From Limnohabitans sp. Hippo3 (GTDB lineage: Bacteria; Pseudomonadota; Gammaproteobacteria; Burkholderiales; Burkholderiaceae_C), in the NCBI RefSeq assembly GCF_003063665.1, contig NZ_NESF01000002.1, positions 62,001 to 126,000 of the forward strand: a stretch of DNA of 64,000 nucleotides, read 5' to 3'. The position numbers and the translations under genes were made by a program. The notes under the pieces are model-generated. The model was not told where the DNA came from. It saw only the letters and a list, made by a program, of their open reading frames with translations, and did not search any database. Shown here in pieces: positions 36,031-44,798 of this stretch (positions are counted from its first letter, which is position 1; each line of letters starts with the position of its first letter).

Positions 36031-36807
36031 TCAATCGTCATCGTCATGATCGTCGCTCTGCATCGATTGTGCCTTGCCAGGTGCAGGGTGCAACCAGGCG
36101 GCCACACCCTCGCCCTGTCCCTGAGGTGAGGCCTGCCACTGCCACACCCAGAACGACACAACCGCAGCGAGCAACACAATAGCCCACCACCTCTGGTTGG
36201 ATCGGATCAAATCGGGCCCGGCACCTTCCACACGCCCGGTCAACATGGGCGCGGCCAGATTACGTCGACGCAGCAGGCTGAGGACCACCACTCCGGCGAT
36301 GTGCGCCAGCACGGCCACCAACATGAAGTTGCCGAAAAACTCGTGCACTTCTTCCATCCACTCACCCGTCCACTCTTGGTAGGTGACGTAGCCTGAAAAC
36401 ACCACCGGGGCAATGGCCAGCAACACCGCCACAACCGTCAAGGCCATGTACAGGTTTTGACCCTGACGCCATGAGGCCTGCACGCCACCAAGCCCATTAG
36501 CAAGCCCATGACCAAGCCCCTGCAGCCAGGCACCCAAGCCGCGCAACTTGCCCAGCAGCGCAGACAGTCGCGCATGGCGCGGCCCCAGCAAACCCCAAAC
36601 CACACGCACCAGCAACAAACCGCCCAGCGTGTAGCCCAGGGTCACGTGCACCAACCTGAAAATTTCGCTCTCGGCCGTGATGTAGGCCCCCAAAAAACTC
36701 ATCGCCAACAAAGCGTGCAGCGTACGCGTGAACGCATCCACCGTGCGACGGGTCGGCATGGGTGCCTCAGTGCGGGCGGCGGTACCGAGAGAAGCATGGG
36801 TCATCAT
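36031..36807 (-). CDS. Cytochrome b561-family membrane subunit
   Basis: 258 aa, four predicted helices with heme-ligand histidines in RTLHALLAM, VHVTLGY, VHEFFGN and LAHIAGV. The C-terminus ends in an Asp/His-rich DDHDDDD tail. It follows the diheme cytochrome c gene by 55 bp; ATG 36807 has AAGGA. In the known shp-dhc-cytb clusters this protein passes quinol electrons to diheme cytochrome c (DHC). A start far upstream at 37065 would overlap dhc and is rejected. Confidence 0.88.
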   Translation of the reverse strand: MMTHASLGTAARTEAPMPTRRTVDAFTRTLHALLAMSFLGAYITAESEIFRLVHVTLGYTLGGLLLVRVVWGLLGPRHARLSALLGKLRGLGAWLQGLGHGLANGLGGVQASWRQGQNLYMALTVVAVLLAIAPVVFSGYVTYQEWTGEWMEEVHEFFGNFMLVAVLAHIAGVVVLSLLRRRNLAAPMLTGRVEGAGPDLIRSNQRWWAIVLLAAVVSFWVWQWQASPQGQGEGVAAWLHPAPGKAQSMQSDDHDDDD

Positions 36808-36862
36808 TTCAAATTCCTTGTGTTCAAACCCCCGCCGTTTGCACGGCCGGTTGGGGCCCAGT

Positions 36863-37348
36863 TCAACGGGGGATTCGCACCTGGTGTTCGTCAAACTGGC
36901 CTTGCTCGGCCTGGGTGTGGCAGGCACTGCACTGGGCCGCACTCTGGATGCTGGCGCGTTGCCAGACGGCGGGCGCGATTTCGCGGTGCTTGCGCGCAAA
37001 CCAGGCAGAACGCGTGATGCGGTCTTGTGGCGGCTCTTCGCGCACGCGCTTGTAGGTACCAGCATGGGCCAAGAGCCATGCAGACACTTGCTGCACCTGG
37101 GCCGGCTCTAGAGAGGCGTCACTGCCGTAATGCCGGTCCAGCCCACCCATGATGCGACGCCACGACGCCGCAGGCAACAAGCCCGGCGGGTAGGCCGTGT
37201 GGCAAGCCGCACACTCCTGCTTGTAAACAGACGGCACCTGCGCGGGCATCAGCGGTCCATCGGCCATGGCCGGCGCAGTCAGGCCAAGACACAACGCGCC
37301 GTACCACGCGCACAAAGCCGTCAATTTGGAAAGCGTCAGCCCGCTCAT
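36863..37348 (-). CDS. Diheme cytochrome c (DHC)
   Basis: 161-aa periplasmic c-type cytochrome. Signal peptide ending PAMAD, then CAACH (46-50) and CSACH (140-144) heme sites, with RRIMGGLDRHYG and WLLAHA between, matching the DHC family. DHC is the electron donor to SHP in Rhodobacter and Shewanella clusters. Its ATG overlaps the shp stop by four bases. Confidence 0.92.
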   Translation of the reverse strand: MSGLTLSKLTALCAWYGALCLGLTAPAMADGPLMPAQVPSVYKQECAACHTAYPPGLLPAASWRRIMGGLDRHYGSDASLEPAQVQQVSAWLLAHAGTYKRVREEPPQDRITRSAWFARKHREIAPAVWQRASIQSAAQCSACHTQAEQGQFDEHQVRIPR

Positions 37349-37755
37349 TTCAGACCCGCCAGATAAGCCAGCACATCGGCTTTTTCAGCGGGTGTGCATT
37401 CACGCGACAAGACGTCCTTGCAATTGCGCTTGAACCACTTGTCGACCTTGGCGCTGTCGGTCAAACGTTCGGCATTGAAGGCTGGAGCCAAAGCAGCGAT
37501 CTTTTTACCGGTGGCCGCATGCTTGGCTTCGCGGGTCGGTGGCTGTCCATGGCAGGACGCACACGACCACTCGCCGCCATGGCGCTGCTGAAAGAAGGCC
37601 TGACCTTTGGCCGCATCGCCCGCTTGCCCTGCGGCTTGCTGCCAGCGCTGCAGTTCCGACTCGGGCGTGGCCGCCAGCGCATGTGCGCCTGAGCCCCAGG
37701 CCAAGAAGGCAAGCGCCCAGGTAATCAGGCAGCTCCATTTTTTGAAGTTCAACAC
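37345..37755 (-). CDS. Sphaeroides heme protein (SHP) type cytochrome c, DUF1924
   Basis: 136 aa with signal peptide (cleavage near AHALAA). A single heme site CASCH (65-69). The C-terminal half WFKRNCKDVLSRECTPAEKAD carries the unusual asparagine axial ligand (N111) and the disulfide pair (C112, C120) of Rhodobacter SHP, a high-spin cytochrome c that binds O2 and NO. GTG start at 37755 with AAAGG. First gene of shp-dhc-cytb561-regulator-kinase; physiological role not settled. Confidence 0.92.
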   Translation of the reverse strand: MLNFKKWSCLITWALAFLAWGSGAHALAATPESELQRWQQAAGQAGDAAKGQAFFQQRHGGEWSCASCHGQPPTREAKHAATGKKIAALAPAFNAERLTDSAKVDKWFKRNCKDVLSRECTPAEKADVLAYLAGLK

Positions 37756-37802
37756 GGCATCGACCTTTCATCCCGTCTCAAACTCGAGATTAAAGGTCTT
37801 AC

Positions 37803-37819
37803 CTGAAGCGACTCTTAAG
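37803..37819 (-). promoter_or_regulatory. QseB/PmrA-like direct repeat upstream of shp
   Basis: On the minus strand: CTTAAG, five bases, CTTCAG, followed about 7 bases later by CTTTAAT. Hexamers of the TTAA type spaced by 5 are the usual binding pattern of PmrA/QseB regulators, the class encoded in this operon. It lies 48 bp before the shp start codon. The remaining 128-bp gap to phoR holds a short hairpin, ACGGCG/CGCCGT (37868-37884), at the phoR stop, a weak terminator candidate. Confidence 0.4.
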
Positions 37820-37883
37820 CCATACCGCTGGGGCACCCCTGCGCGACAAACCCATACGGCCTGCCAAACGGCGATGCCCGCCG

Positions 37884-39218
37884 TCAATCCTTCAAAGGCA
37901 CCACCCGACTGGCCGGGAAAGTCAGCATGAACTTGGAGCCTTTGCCCACCTGGCTTTCAATGCGCAACTCACCCCCATGGCGTTGCACCACATGCTTGGC
38001 AATGGCCAAGCCCAAACCTGTGCCACCCGTCTCGCGTGAGCGGCTGCGGTCGACCCTGTAAAAGCGCTCAGAAAGTCGCGGCAAATGTTCAGGGGCAATG
38101 CCCGGACCGGTATCGGTCACGGAAAATGTCGCGCCCTCGGGGGTCCTGATCCAGGATGCATGGACCGTGCCGCCCGCAGGGGTGTAGCGCACGGCATTGC
38201 TGACCAAATTCGAGATCGCACTGAACAACTCGGAGCGCACACCCAGCAAGGCCCAATCCGCCTGGGTGTCAAAATTCAGCACATGGACGGGACCACGCTC
38301 GTCCCCCTCTTGACCCGAGAGAACCGCCGACAAAGCCGCCGCATCGGCGGCAACTTGCGTCATCAACTCTGGCAAAGGCACCTGCTCGTGGTTACCTGGC
38401 GGCGAGCTGCCTTCCAGTTGTGACAGGGTCAACAAATCCGCCACCAGGCTTTGCATGCGCGCGGCCTGCACCGACATCAGATGCAAGTAATTCAGGCGCT
38501 CTTGCTCATTCAGAGGAATGGTTTGCAGCGTTTCCACAAATCCACTCAACACGGTCAAGGGCGTGCGAATTTCGTGCGACACATTGGCCACAAAATCGCG
38601 GCGCATGGCATCGGCCAAGGTCACCGAGGTGATGTCCCGACTGAGCAACAAAAGCTGCGCCTCACCATAGGCATGCAGCTGAACTGAGAGCTTCGGTGCT
38701 TGAATCAGCGAGTTGGACCGACCATCGATGATGACTTCTGCATCGTGCTGGCCTTGCGCAAAATACTTGGAAAAGACCGGATCACGCAACAGATGAACAA
38801 TGTGCTGTTTGACATCGCGCTTGGGGTCCAGTCCAAGGTGGTTGCTGGCCGTGGTATTGCACCATTCAATGCGGCCCTCGGCGTCAAGCAAGGTCACGCC
38901 GTTGGGAGAAGCCTGAATGGCCTGGAGAAAATACTGCAGGCGCTGTTCGCTGGTGAGCAACAGTTTGTCGTTCTGACGCAATTGACGCTGGATGCGCTGC
39001 GCAATTTCTGCCCACACACCCTTCCAGGGCAATTCAGTGCGCCAATCGGGCTGAGACAACCACAGCTCCAGCCGCCGGATTTTCCAAATTTGTTGAAGCA
39101 GAATCCACAGCAACAAGGCGCATGCCGCGAGTGCCGCCCAAAGCGGCCCACCCCAGAACCAGGCAGGCGCTGCCGCCAGCAGCACCAGCATCAGGATTTC
39201 AAGAACAGGAACCCACAT
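37884..39218 (-). CDS. phoR: Phosphate regulon sensor kinase PhoR
   Basis: 444 aa. Two N-terminal helices (about 5-43), a PAS domain (ASPNGVTLLDAEGRIEWCN), the phospho-acceptor H215 in VSHEIRTPLT, and HATPase with NLVSNAVRYTP, DTGPGI and GTGLGLAI. It phosphorylates PhoB under Pi limitation and is held in check through PhoU and PstB. Last gene of the pstSCAB-phoU-phoB-phoR run, 3 bp after phoB. Confidence 0.96.
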   Translation of the reverse strand: MWVPVLEILMLVLLAAAPAWFWGGPLWAALAACALLLWILLQQIWKIRRLELWLSQPDWRTELPWKGVWAEIAQRIQRQLRQNDKLLLTSEQRLQYFLQAIQASPNGVTLLDAEGRIEWCNTTASNHLGLDPKRDVKQHIVHLLRDPVFSKYFAQGQHDAEVIIDGRSNSLIQAPKLSVQLHAYGEAQLLLLSRDITSVTLADAMRRDFVANVSHEIRTPLTVLSGFVETLQTIPLNEQERLNYLHLMSVQAARMQSLVADLLTLSQLEGSSPPGNHEQVPLPELMTQVAADAAALSAVLSGQEGDERGPVHVLNFDTQADWALLGVRSELFSAISNLVSNAVRYTPAGGTVHASWIRTPEGATFSVTDTGPGIAPEHLPRLSERFYRVDRSRSRETGGTGLGLAIAKHVVQRHGGELRIESQVGKGSKFMLTFPASRVVPLKD

Positions 39219-39221
39219 CGC

Positions 39222-39917
39222 TCACGCTGCAGGTGCAGCAGTCAAGCGGTAGCCTGCGCCCCGCACAGTCTCGATCATGCTACCGGCATCGCCCAGCGAT
39301 TCGCGCAGACGCTTGACGTGCACATCCACGGTACGCTCTTCGATGTAGACATGATCGCCCCAGACCTTGTCGAGCAGCATGCCCCGGGTGTGTACCCGCT
39401 CTGGGTGCCGCATCATGTATTGCAGCAATTTGAACTCTGTCGGCCCGACCTTCAGGGGCTTGTCCTGCCAGCTCACCCGGTAGGTGTCGGCATCGAGTTG
39501 CAGATCGCCAATCTTCACGGCACCACCTGCAGACTCGGGCACACGCCGACGCAAGACCGCACGGATGCGCGCCAGCAATTCACGCGGTGAAAACGGCTTG
39601 ACGATGTAATCGTCCGCACCCGCGTCCAGGCCGGCCACGCGATCAGCCTCATCACCACGGGCTGTGAGCATGAGGATGGGCACGGTCTTTGTTCTTGCAG
39701 ACGCTCTCCAGCGGCGCGCCAGGGTCAGTCCGCTTTCGCCGGGCAGCATCCAATCGAGCAAGATGACATCCGGCAGGATCTCATCGAGCTCACGTTGCGC
39801 CGATTCCGCGTCCATCGCCCAGACTGGCTGGAAACCGTTGTGTCGCAAATTCACCGAAATCAATTCGGCAATCGACGCTTCATCCTCGACGATCAGAATT
39901 CTCGGCAAGCTTCTCAT
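39222..39917 (-). CDS. phoB: Phosphate regulon response regulator PhoB
   Basis: 231 aa. Receiver with D55 in LLDWMLPG, T in LMLTARG and K in DDYIVKPF; the winged helix recognition segment is EERTVDVHVKRLRESL. PhoB binds Pho boxes (7-bp direct repeats at 11-bp period), several of which I see in this window. Its start overlaps the phoU stop by four bases. Confidence 0.97.
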   Translation of the reverse strand: MRSLPRILIVEDEASIAELISVNLRHNGFQPVWAMDAESAQRELDEILPDVILLDWMLPGESGLTLARRWRASARTKTVPILMLTARGDEADRVAGLDAGADDYIVKPFSPRELLARIRAVLRRRVPESAGGAVKIGDLQLDADTYRVSWQDKPLKVGPTEFKLLQYMMRHPERVHTRGMLLDKVWGDHVYIEERTVDVHVKRLRESLGDAGSMIETVRGAGYRLTAAPAA

Positions 39918-40612
39918 TGGACCGCTTTTTCGATGTCCGTCAGGGCCGTGTGGCGCACGTCGGCACCCTTGACCACGTAGATCACAAACTCGGCGATGTT
40001 TTTGGCATGGTCGCCGATGCGCTCAATGGCCTTGGCCACAAACAGCAAGTCCAAGCTGGCCGAAATGGTGCGCGGGTCTTCCATCATGTAAGTGACCAGC
40101 TTGCGCACAAAACCGTTGAACTCCGCGTCGATCAGGTCGTCCTCTTTCAGGATGACCAAAGCCGTGTTCACATCCAGCCGTGCAAACGCATCCAGGGCCT
40201 TGCGCAACAGCCCGGAGGCCAGGTCGGACGCCACGCGCAATTCCGACGATGGCAAATTGCGGGGGCTGCCCTGCTCCAGGATCAGTTTGACCATGCGGGC
40301 AATGCGCTCGGCCTCATCGCCGGCACGCTCCAGATTGGCCGTGATTTTGGAGATCGCCATCAGCAAGCGCAAATCGCGTGCCGTGGGCTGGCGACGGGCA
40401 ATGATGGAAGCCAGTTCGGCGTCGATCTCGACCTCCAAGCTGTTGACTTGTTTTTCGGTGGCAATGACCTGGTTGGCCACTTCCAGACTGAACTGGGCCA
40501 AGGCATAGACCGCGTGGCGGGTCTGCGACTCCACCAGGCCACCCAGCTCCAGAACGCGGGAAGAGACGCTGGTCAGGTCCGCATCGAACTGACTTGAAAT
40601 GTGTTTTTCCAT
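39914..40612 (-). CDS. phoU: Phosphate signalling protein PhoU
   Basis: 232 aa, two three-helix PhoU repeats with the metal-binding E/D motifs (RAGDEAERIARM and KAIERIGDHAKNIAE). It links the Pst transporter to PhoR and dampens signalling when Pi is high. It lies 13 bp downstream of pstB and overlaps phoB. Confidence 0.97.
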   Translation of the reverse strand: MEKHISSQFDADLTSVSSRVLELGGLVESQTRHAVYALAQFSLEVANQVIATEKQVNSLEVEIDAELASIIARRQPTARDLRLLMAISKITANLERAGDEAERIARMVKLILEQGSPRNLPSSELRVASDLASGLLRKALDAFARLDVNTALVILKEDDLIDAEFNGFVRKLVTYMMEDPRTISASLDLLFVAKAIERIGDHAKNIAEFVIYVVKGADVRHTALTDIEKAVQ

Positions 40613-40625
40613 GGTGTGCTCCTGA

Positions 40626-41405
40626 TCAGCCGAAACGGCCAGTGATGTAGTCTTCGGTCTCTTGGCGGGCGGGCTTCATGAAGATCTGCTCGGTCTGCCC
40701 GAATTCGACCAACTCGCCCAGGTACATGTAAGCCGTGAAGTCGGACACACGGGCCGCTTGCTGCATGTTGTGCGTGACGATGGCCACGGTGTAGTCCTTC
40801 TTCAACTCACTGACCAGCTCTTCGACCTTGGCAGTCGAGATCGGATCGAGCGCCGAGGTGGGCTCGTCCAGCAAAATGACCTTGGGCTTGACCGCCACGG
40901 TGCGTGCGATGCATAGGCGCTGCTGCTGGCCACCGGACAGCGACAAACCGCTTTGGCCGAGCTTGTCCTTCACCTCGTTCCAGATGGCCGCCTTGGTCAA
41001 GGCCCACTCGACGCGCTCGTCCATGTCGGCACGGCTGAGGTTTTCATACAAGCGAATGCCGAAAGCGATGTTGTCGTAGATCGACATCGGGAACGGTGTC
41101 GGTTTCTGGAACACCATGCCCACCTGGGCACGCAGCAAGTTCAAATCCTGTTTGGGGTCCAGAATGTTCTGGCCATAAAAGTTGATCTGACCCTCAGCGC
41201 GCTGACCAGGGTACAGGCTGTACATGCGGTTGAGCGTGCGCAGCAGCGTGGACTTGCCGCAACCCGAAGGCCCGATGAAGGCGGTTACCTTGTGCTCGGC
41301 GATGTTGAGGTTGACGTTTTTCAGGCCCTTGAAGGTGCCATAGAAAAAGCTGAGGTCGCGGATTTCAATGGCATTTTTGAGTGGCACAGAAGCGGTATTG
41401 GGCAT
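40626..41405 (-). CDS. pstB: Phosphate ABC transporter ATP-binding protein
   Basis: 259 aa. Walker [11 protein letters not shown]-loop in VFQKPTPFP, signature [13 protein letters not shown], Walker [13 protein letters not shown] and the switch H in VTHNMQQA. It drives import of phosphate, and of arsenate, with PstA, PstC and PstS. Confidence 0.98.
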   Translation of the reverse strand: MPNTASVPLKNAIEIRDLSFFYGTFKGLKNVNLNIAEHKVTAFIGPSGCGKSTLLRTLNRMYSLYPGQRAEGQINFYGQNILDPKQDLNLLRAQVGMVFQKPTPFPMSIYDNIAFGIRLYENLSRADMDERVEWALTKAAIWNEVKDKLGQSGLSLSGGQQQRLCIARTVAVKPKVILLDEPTSALDPISTAKVEELVSELKKDYTVAIVTHNMQQAARVSDFTAYMYLGELVEFGQTEQIFMKPARQETEDYITGRFG

Positions 41406-41424
41406 AGGAAACCTTGTCTTTCAA

Positions 41425-42273
41425 TCAGGCTTTGACTTTTTCGCGGAAGAACACGCGGGCCAAAATGTTCAGGACCAGCACCGTCAGGGTGATCAGCAGT
41501 GCGCCACCCCAGGCCAGTCGGACCCAGTTGTCATAGGGGCTCATGGCGAACTGGAAAATCACCACAGGCAAGTTTGCCATGGGCGAGTTCATGTCCCACG
41601 AGAAGAACTGGTTGTTCAAGGCGGTGAACAACAGCGGTGCGGTTTCACCGCTGATGCGGGCCAGCGCCAGCAGCAAACCGGTCATCACGCCTGCTTTGGC
41701 GGCACGCAAAGTCACGAAGGTCGCGACTTTCCAGCGCGGTGCGCCGAGTGCAAAAGCGGCTTCACGCAGACTGCCTGGCACCAGGCGCAGCATATTTTCG
41801 GTGGTGCGCACCACCACCGGAATGGCAATGAGCGCCAGCGCCAGCGAGCCCGCCCAACCCGAAAAGTGCTTCACCTGCGCCACCAGAATGGCGTACACAA
41901 ACAGGCCCAGCACAATGGAGGGCGCGGACAGCATGATGTCGGTGACAAAACGGGTCAACTCGGCGGTCTTGCTTTCGTCCCCGTATTCGGCCAGGTACAC
42001 GCCCGCAAAAATGCCAATGGGCGTGCTGACCAGGGCGGTGACCAGCACCATCATGACACTGCCCACGATGGCATTGGCCAAGCCGCCGCCCTCGGAGCCG
42101 GGGGCTGGCGTGGATTCGGTGAACATGGCCCAGTTGATGGCCGAGATGCCGTTCTTGAACAGCACAAACAAAATCCACAAGAGCACAAACAGGCCCAGGG
42201 CCATGGCCAGCATCGACAAGGTCAGGCCGATCTGGTTGACGCGCTTGCGGCGTGCGTAAATGGTCAGATTCAT
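41425..42273 (-). CDS. pstA: Phosphate ABC transporter permease PstA
   Basis: 282 aa, six helices, with the EAA-like loop [20 protein letters not shown] and [17 protein letters not shown] typical of PstA. It forms the channel with PstC. 19 bp separate it from pstB and 13 bp from pstC. Confidence 0.97.
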   Translation of the reverse strand: MNLTIYARRKRVNQIGLTLSMLAMALGLFVLLWILFVLFKNGISAINWAMFTESTPAPGSEGGGLANAIVGSVMMVLVTALVSTPIGIFAGVYLAEYGDESKTAELTRFVTDIMLSAPSIVLGLFVYAILVAQVKHFSGWAGSLALALIAIPVVVRTTENMLRLVPGSLREAAFALGAPRWKVATFVTLRAAKAGVMTGLLLALARISGETAPLLFTALNNQFFSWDMNSPMANLPVVIFQFAMSPYDNWVRLAWGGALLITLTVLVLNILARVFFREKVKA

Positions 42274-42286
42274 GGTGTCAGGCCTT

Positions 42287-43273
42287 TCAGGTCTTGGTGC
42301 CTTTGGCTTTTTCGGCCCGGATGATCATGATCTTGGCCAAGGCCAACACCACAAATGTGATCACGAACAACAAAAAGCCCAGCGCAAACAGGGTGGTAAG
42401 GTGGAAGTCATCGGCTTCGCCAAACTCATTGGCCAGCGTCGAAGCGATCGACGTGCCTGGCGAAAACAGCGAAGCGCTGATGCGCTGCGAATTGCCGATC
42501 ACAAAGGTCACGGCCATGGTCTCGCCCAGAGCCCGGCCCAGGCCCAGCATGATGCCGCCAATCACGCCTTTTTGGGTGTAGGGCAAAACGATGTTGCGCA
42601 CCACTTCCCAGGTGGTGCAACCCAGGCCATAGGCCGACTCGCGCAGGATGGGCGGCACGATCTCGAACACATCGCGCATCACAGCGGCAATGAAGGGCAA
42701 GATCATGAAGGCCAAAATGATGCCGGCCGCCAAAATGCCAATGCCGTTCATGGCACCACCAAACAAACTGCCAATCAGGGGCATCTGACCCAAGGTGGAC
42801 TGGAGTGCAGGCTGGCCATATTCGGCAAACAAAGGCGCAAAAATGAACAAGCCGAACATGCCGTAAATGATGGAAGGCACCGCCGCCAGCAACTCAATGG
42901 CCGTGCCCAATGGGCGGCGCAGGTAGGTCGGGCAGGTTTCGGTCAAAAACAGGGCAATGCCAAAAGACAAAGGCACGGCGATCACCAGTGCAATCAGCGC
43001 ACTGACCACCGTACCAAAGATGGCAATCGCTGCACCGAACTCACCGTTGATGATGTCCCATTCGACGCGCCAGACAAAGCCGACACCGAACTTGGCAAAC
43101 GAGGGCCAGGCATTGATCAGCAGCGAAATGATGATGCCCATCAAGGCACACAACACCAGGAGAGAAAAACCCATGGTGATCTTGTGGAAGAAAAAATCCT
43201 GCAAGCGTTGGCGCTTGACCACCGCCATCATGTTGGCTTGGGTCGCACTGTCCGCCACGGCCATCGGGTCCAT
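42287..43273 (-). CDS. pstC: Phosphate ABC transporter permease PstC
   Basis: About 328 aa. Six helices, with [23 protein letters not shown] as coupling loop and [21 protein letters not shown] 43273 is chosen with AAGGA upstream; the extra frame to 43411 passes through the pstS-pstC hairpins and the end of pstS. It lies 112 bp downstream of pstS. Confidence 0.95.
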   Translation of the reverse strand: MDPMAVADSATQANMMAVVKRQRLQDFFFHKITMGFSLLVLCALMGIIISLLINAWPSFAKFGVGFVWRVEWDIINGEFGAAIAIFGTVVSALIALVIAVPLSFGIALFLTETCPTYLRRPLGTAIELLAAVPSIIYGMFGLFIFAPLFAEYGQPALQSTLGQMPLIGSLFGGAMNGIGILAAGIILAFMILPFIAAVMRDVFEIVPPILRESAYGLGCTTWEVVRNIVLPYTQKGVIGGIMLGLGRALGETMAVTFVIGNSQRISASLFSPGTSIASTLANEFGEADDFHLTTLFALGFLLFVITFVVLALAKIMIIRAEKAKGTKT

Positions 43274-43320
43274 ATTGATTCCTTGAGACAAAGCAACGTG
43301 TTCACTTTCAACTTGCATAC

Positions 43321-43373
43321 CCCGGCATCCTCCGATGGCGGGGCTGCATGGCAGGGTGTCGCCAGCGACACCC
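43321..43373 (-). promoter_or_regulatory. Two hairpins between pstS and pstC
   Basis: GGGTGTCG (43354-43361) and CGACACCC (43366-43373) form a perfect 8-bp stem with a 4-base loop, 12 bases after the pstS stop; a second stem, CCCGGCATC/GATGGCGGG (43321-43341), has one mismatch. There is no T-run. Such structures usually stabilise pstS mRNA or attenuate read-through so that the binding protein is made in excess over the permeases. Confidence 0.6.
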
Positions 43374-43385
43374 TTCAAAGGCTCA

Positions 43386-44405
43386 TCAGTTCTTGATCTG
43401 TGTCCAGACACGTTCGCGGATTTGCTTGGTCAAAGCGTCAGGCAGGGGCACATAGTCCAGCTCGGCAGCCATGCCTTTGCCACTTTTGAAAGCCCAGTCA
43501 AAGAACTTGATGGCTTCTTTGGACAGGTTCTTGTCGCTCGGGTCCTTGTACATCAGGATGAACGAAGCAGTGCTCACAGGCCAGCTGGTGGCGCCTTTGG
43601 CGTTCACCATCGAGATGCCCATGCCGGGCACGCTGAACCAGTCGGCACCGGCCGCAGCAGCAGCGAATGTCAAATCGTCAGGGCTGACGTATTTGCCATC
43701 GGCGTTTTGCAACTGCAGGAAGTTCATGTTGTTTTTCTTGACGTAGGCGTATTCCACGTAGCCAATCGCACCCTTGACGCGGTTCACGTTGGCGGCCACG
43801 CCTTCGTTGCCCTTGCCACCCACCGACGAAGCGGCAGGCCATTTGACAGCAGCACCCTTACCCACAGTGTCGGCCCACTCTTTGCTCACAGCGGTCAGGT
43901 AATCGGTCCAGTTGAAGGTGGTGCCGGAACCATCAGCGCGGTGCACCACGGTGATGGCTTGATCAGGCAAAGACTTGCCGGGGTTCAAAGCGACAAACTT
44001 GGGATCGTTCCACTTGGTGATCTTGCCCATGAACATCTCGGCCATCACAGTACCGGTGATGCGCAACTCGCCGGGCTTGAAACCGTCCAGGTTCACCACA
44101 GGCACGGTGCCACCAATGATGGCCGGGAACTGCACCATGCCGTCCTTGTCCAGATCCGCACCGGGCACGGGTGCATCGGTAGCACCGAATGTCACGGTCT
44201 TGGCGCGGATCTGACGAATGCCACCAGAGGAGCCAATGGACTGGTAGTTCAAACCGGTGCCGGTTTCCTTTTTGTAGGCCTCAGCCCACTTGGCATAGAT
44301 GGGGTACGGGAATGTAGCACCGGCGCCTGTGATGTCGGCAGCCCATGTGGTGGCAGCCACAACGCTCAGGCCCACAGCGGCCATGACGGATTTCAATTTC
44401 AACAT
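43386..44405 (-). CDS. pstS: Periplasmic phosphate-binding protein PstS
   Basis: 339 aa. Signal peptide ending TTWAA, then [17 protein letters not shown]; phosphate-binding loops are [19 protein letters not shown] and [15 protein letters not shown]. It captures Pi with high affinity and discriminates poorly against arsenate in many homologues. ATG 44405 has AGGAG 7 bases upstream; the longer frame is non-coding. A Pho-box-like repeat lies about 94 bp upstream. Confidence 0.97.
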   Translation of the reverse strand: MLKLKSVMAAVGLSVVAATTWAADITGAGATFPYPIYAKWAEAYKKETGTGLNYQSIGSSGGIRQIRAKTVTFGATDAPVPGADLDKDGMVQFPAIIGGTVPVVNLDGFKPGELRITGTVMAEMFMGKITKWNDPKFVALNPGKSLPDQAITVVHRADGSGTTFNWTDYLTAVSKEWADTVGKGAAVKWPAASSVGGKGNEGVAANVNRVKGAIGYVEYAYVKKNNMNFLQLQNADGKYVSPDDLTFAAAAAGADWFSVPGMGISMVNAKGATSWPVSTASFILMYKDPSDKNLSKEAIKFFDWAFKSGKGMAAELDYVPLPDALTKQIRERVWTQIKN

Positions 44406-44498
44406 GTCAACTCCTGGTTCAGGGTGATAAAAATTCTGCTCTTCAAAAGGTGCGCAAGATCGTTTCCTGCTCCCTTGTTTCAACTCTATCCGCCAATT

Positions 44499-44516
44499 GT
44501 GACAACTGCGTGTCAA
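44499..44516 (-). promoter_or_regulatory. Candidate Pho box of pstS
   Basis: Minus strand TTGACAC-GCAG-TTGTCAC: two 7-mers at 11-bp spacing resembling CTGTCAT-N4-CTGTCAC. A further TTGACAC lies 35 bp upstream (44545-44551). The box ends 93 bp before the pstS ATG. Confidence 0.65.
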
Positions 44517-44730
44517 TTCGCCACTTGTTTTGGTGACGCGCCACGTGTCAATGCAACAAAGACTGGCCCCGATCAATCGGGCAACCGGCTTGAACACTGG
44601 GGTTTGAGGTGCTTTTGCAGTTAAAAGCACCCAAATGTTGCGTTTTCCTTCCGATTTCAACCTTTGGGCCTGTTCACCGCCATCGCTGCGGTGTGGCTCT
44701 CTTGGAGGGTCATGCAGCGCCTGAATTGAA

Positions 44731-44756
44731 AAGGCCACGCGCGGTGGCGTGGCCTT
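44731..44756 (-). terminator. Terminator of phoX
   Basis: AAGGCCACGC (44731-44740) and GCGTGGCCTT (44747-44756) form a perfect 10-bp stem with a 6-base loop, 42 bases past the phoX stop. On the minus strand the stem ends in CCTTTTC, a short T-run. Confidence 0.75.
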
Positions 44757-44798
44757 GGACTCACCCGACAAGCGGGCAGAGGTGATTTCCGCGCAGCA

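Larger units (their letters stand above)
44406..44798. other. 393-bp intergenic region pstS-phoX
   Basis: The longest gene-free stretch here. It holds the pstS ribosome binding site, the Pho-box-like repeat and a phoX terminator, listed separately. Open frames crossing it on either strand lack a plausible start or composition. I see no small gene or structured RNA in the rest, although 44560-44700 is unassigned. Confidence 0.6.

Noticed and set aside
44545-44551. Second TTGACAC as a separate Pho box for pstS
   Set aside because: Its partner at +11 bp does not match, and the 35-bp offset to the better box is not a multiple of 11; treated only as an extra half-site.
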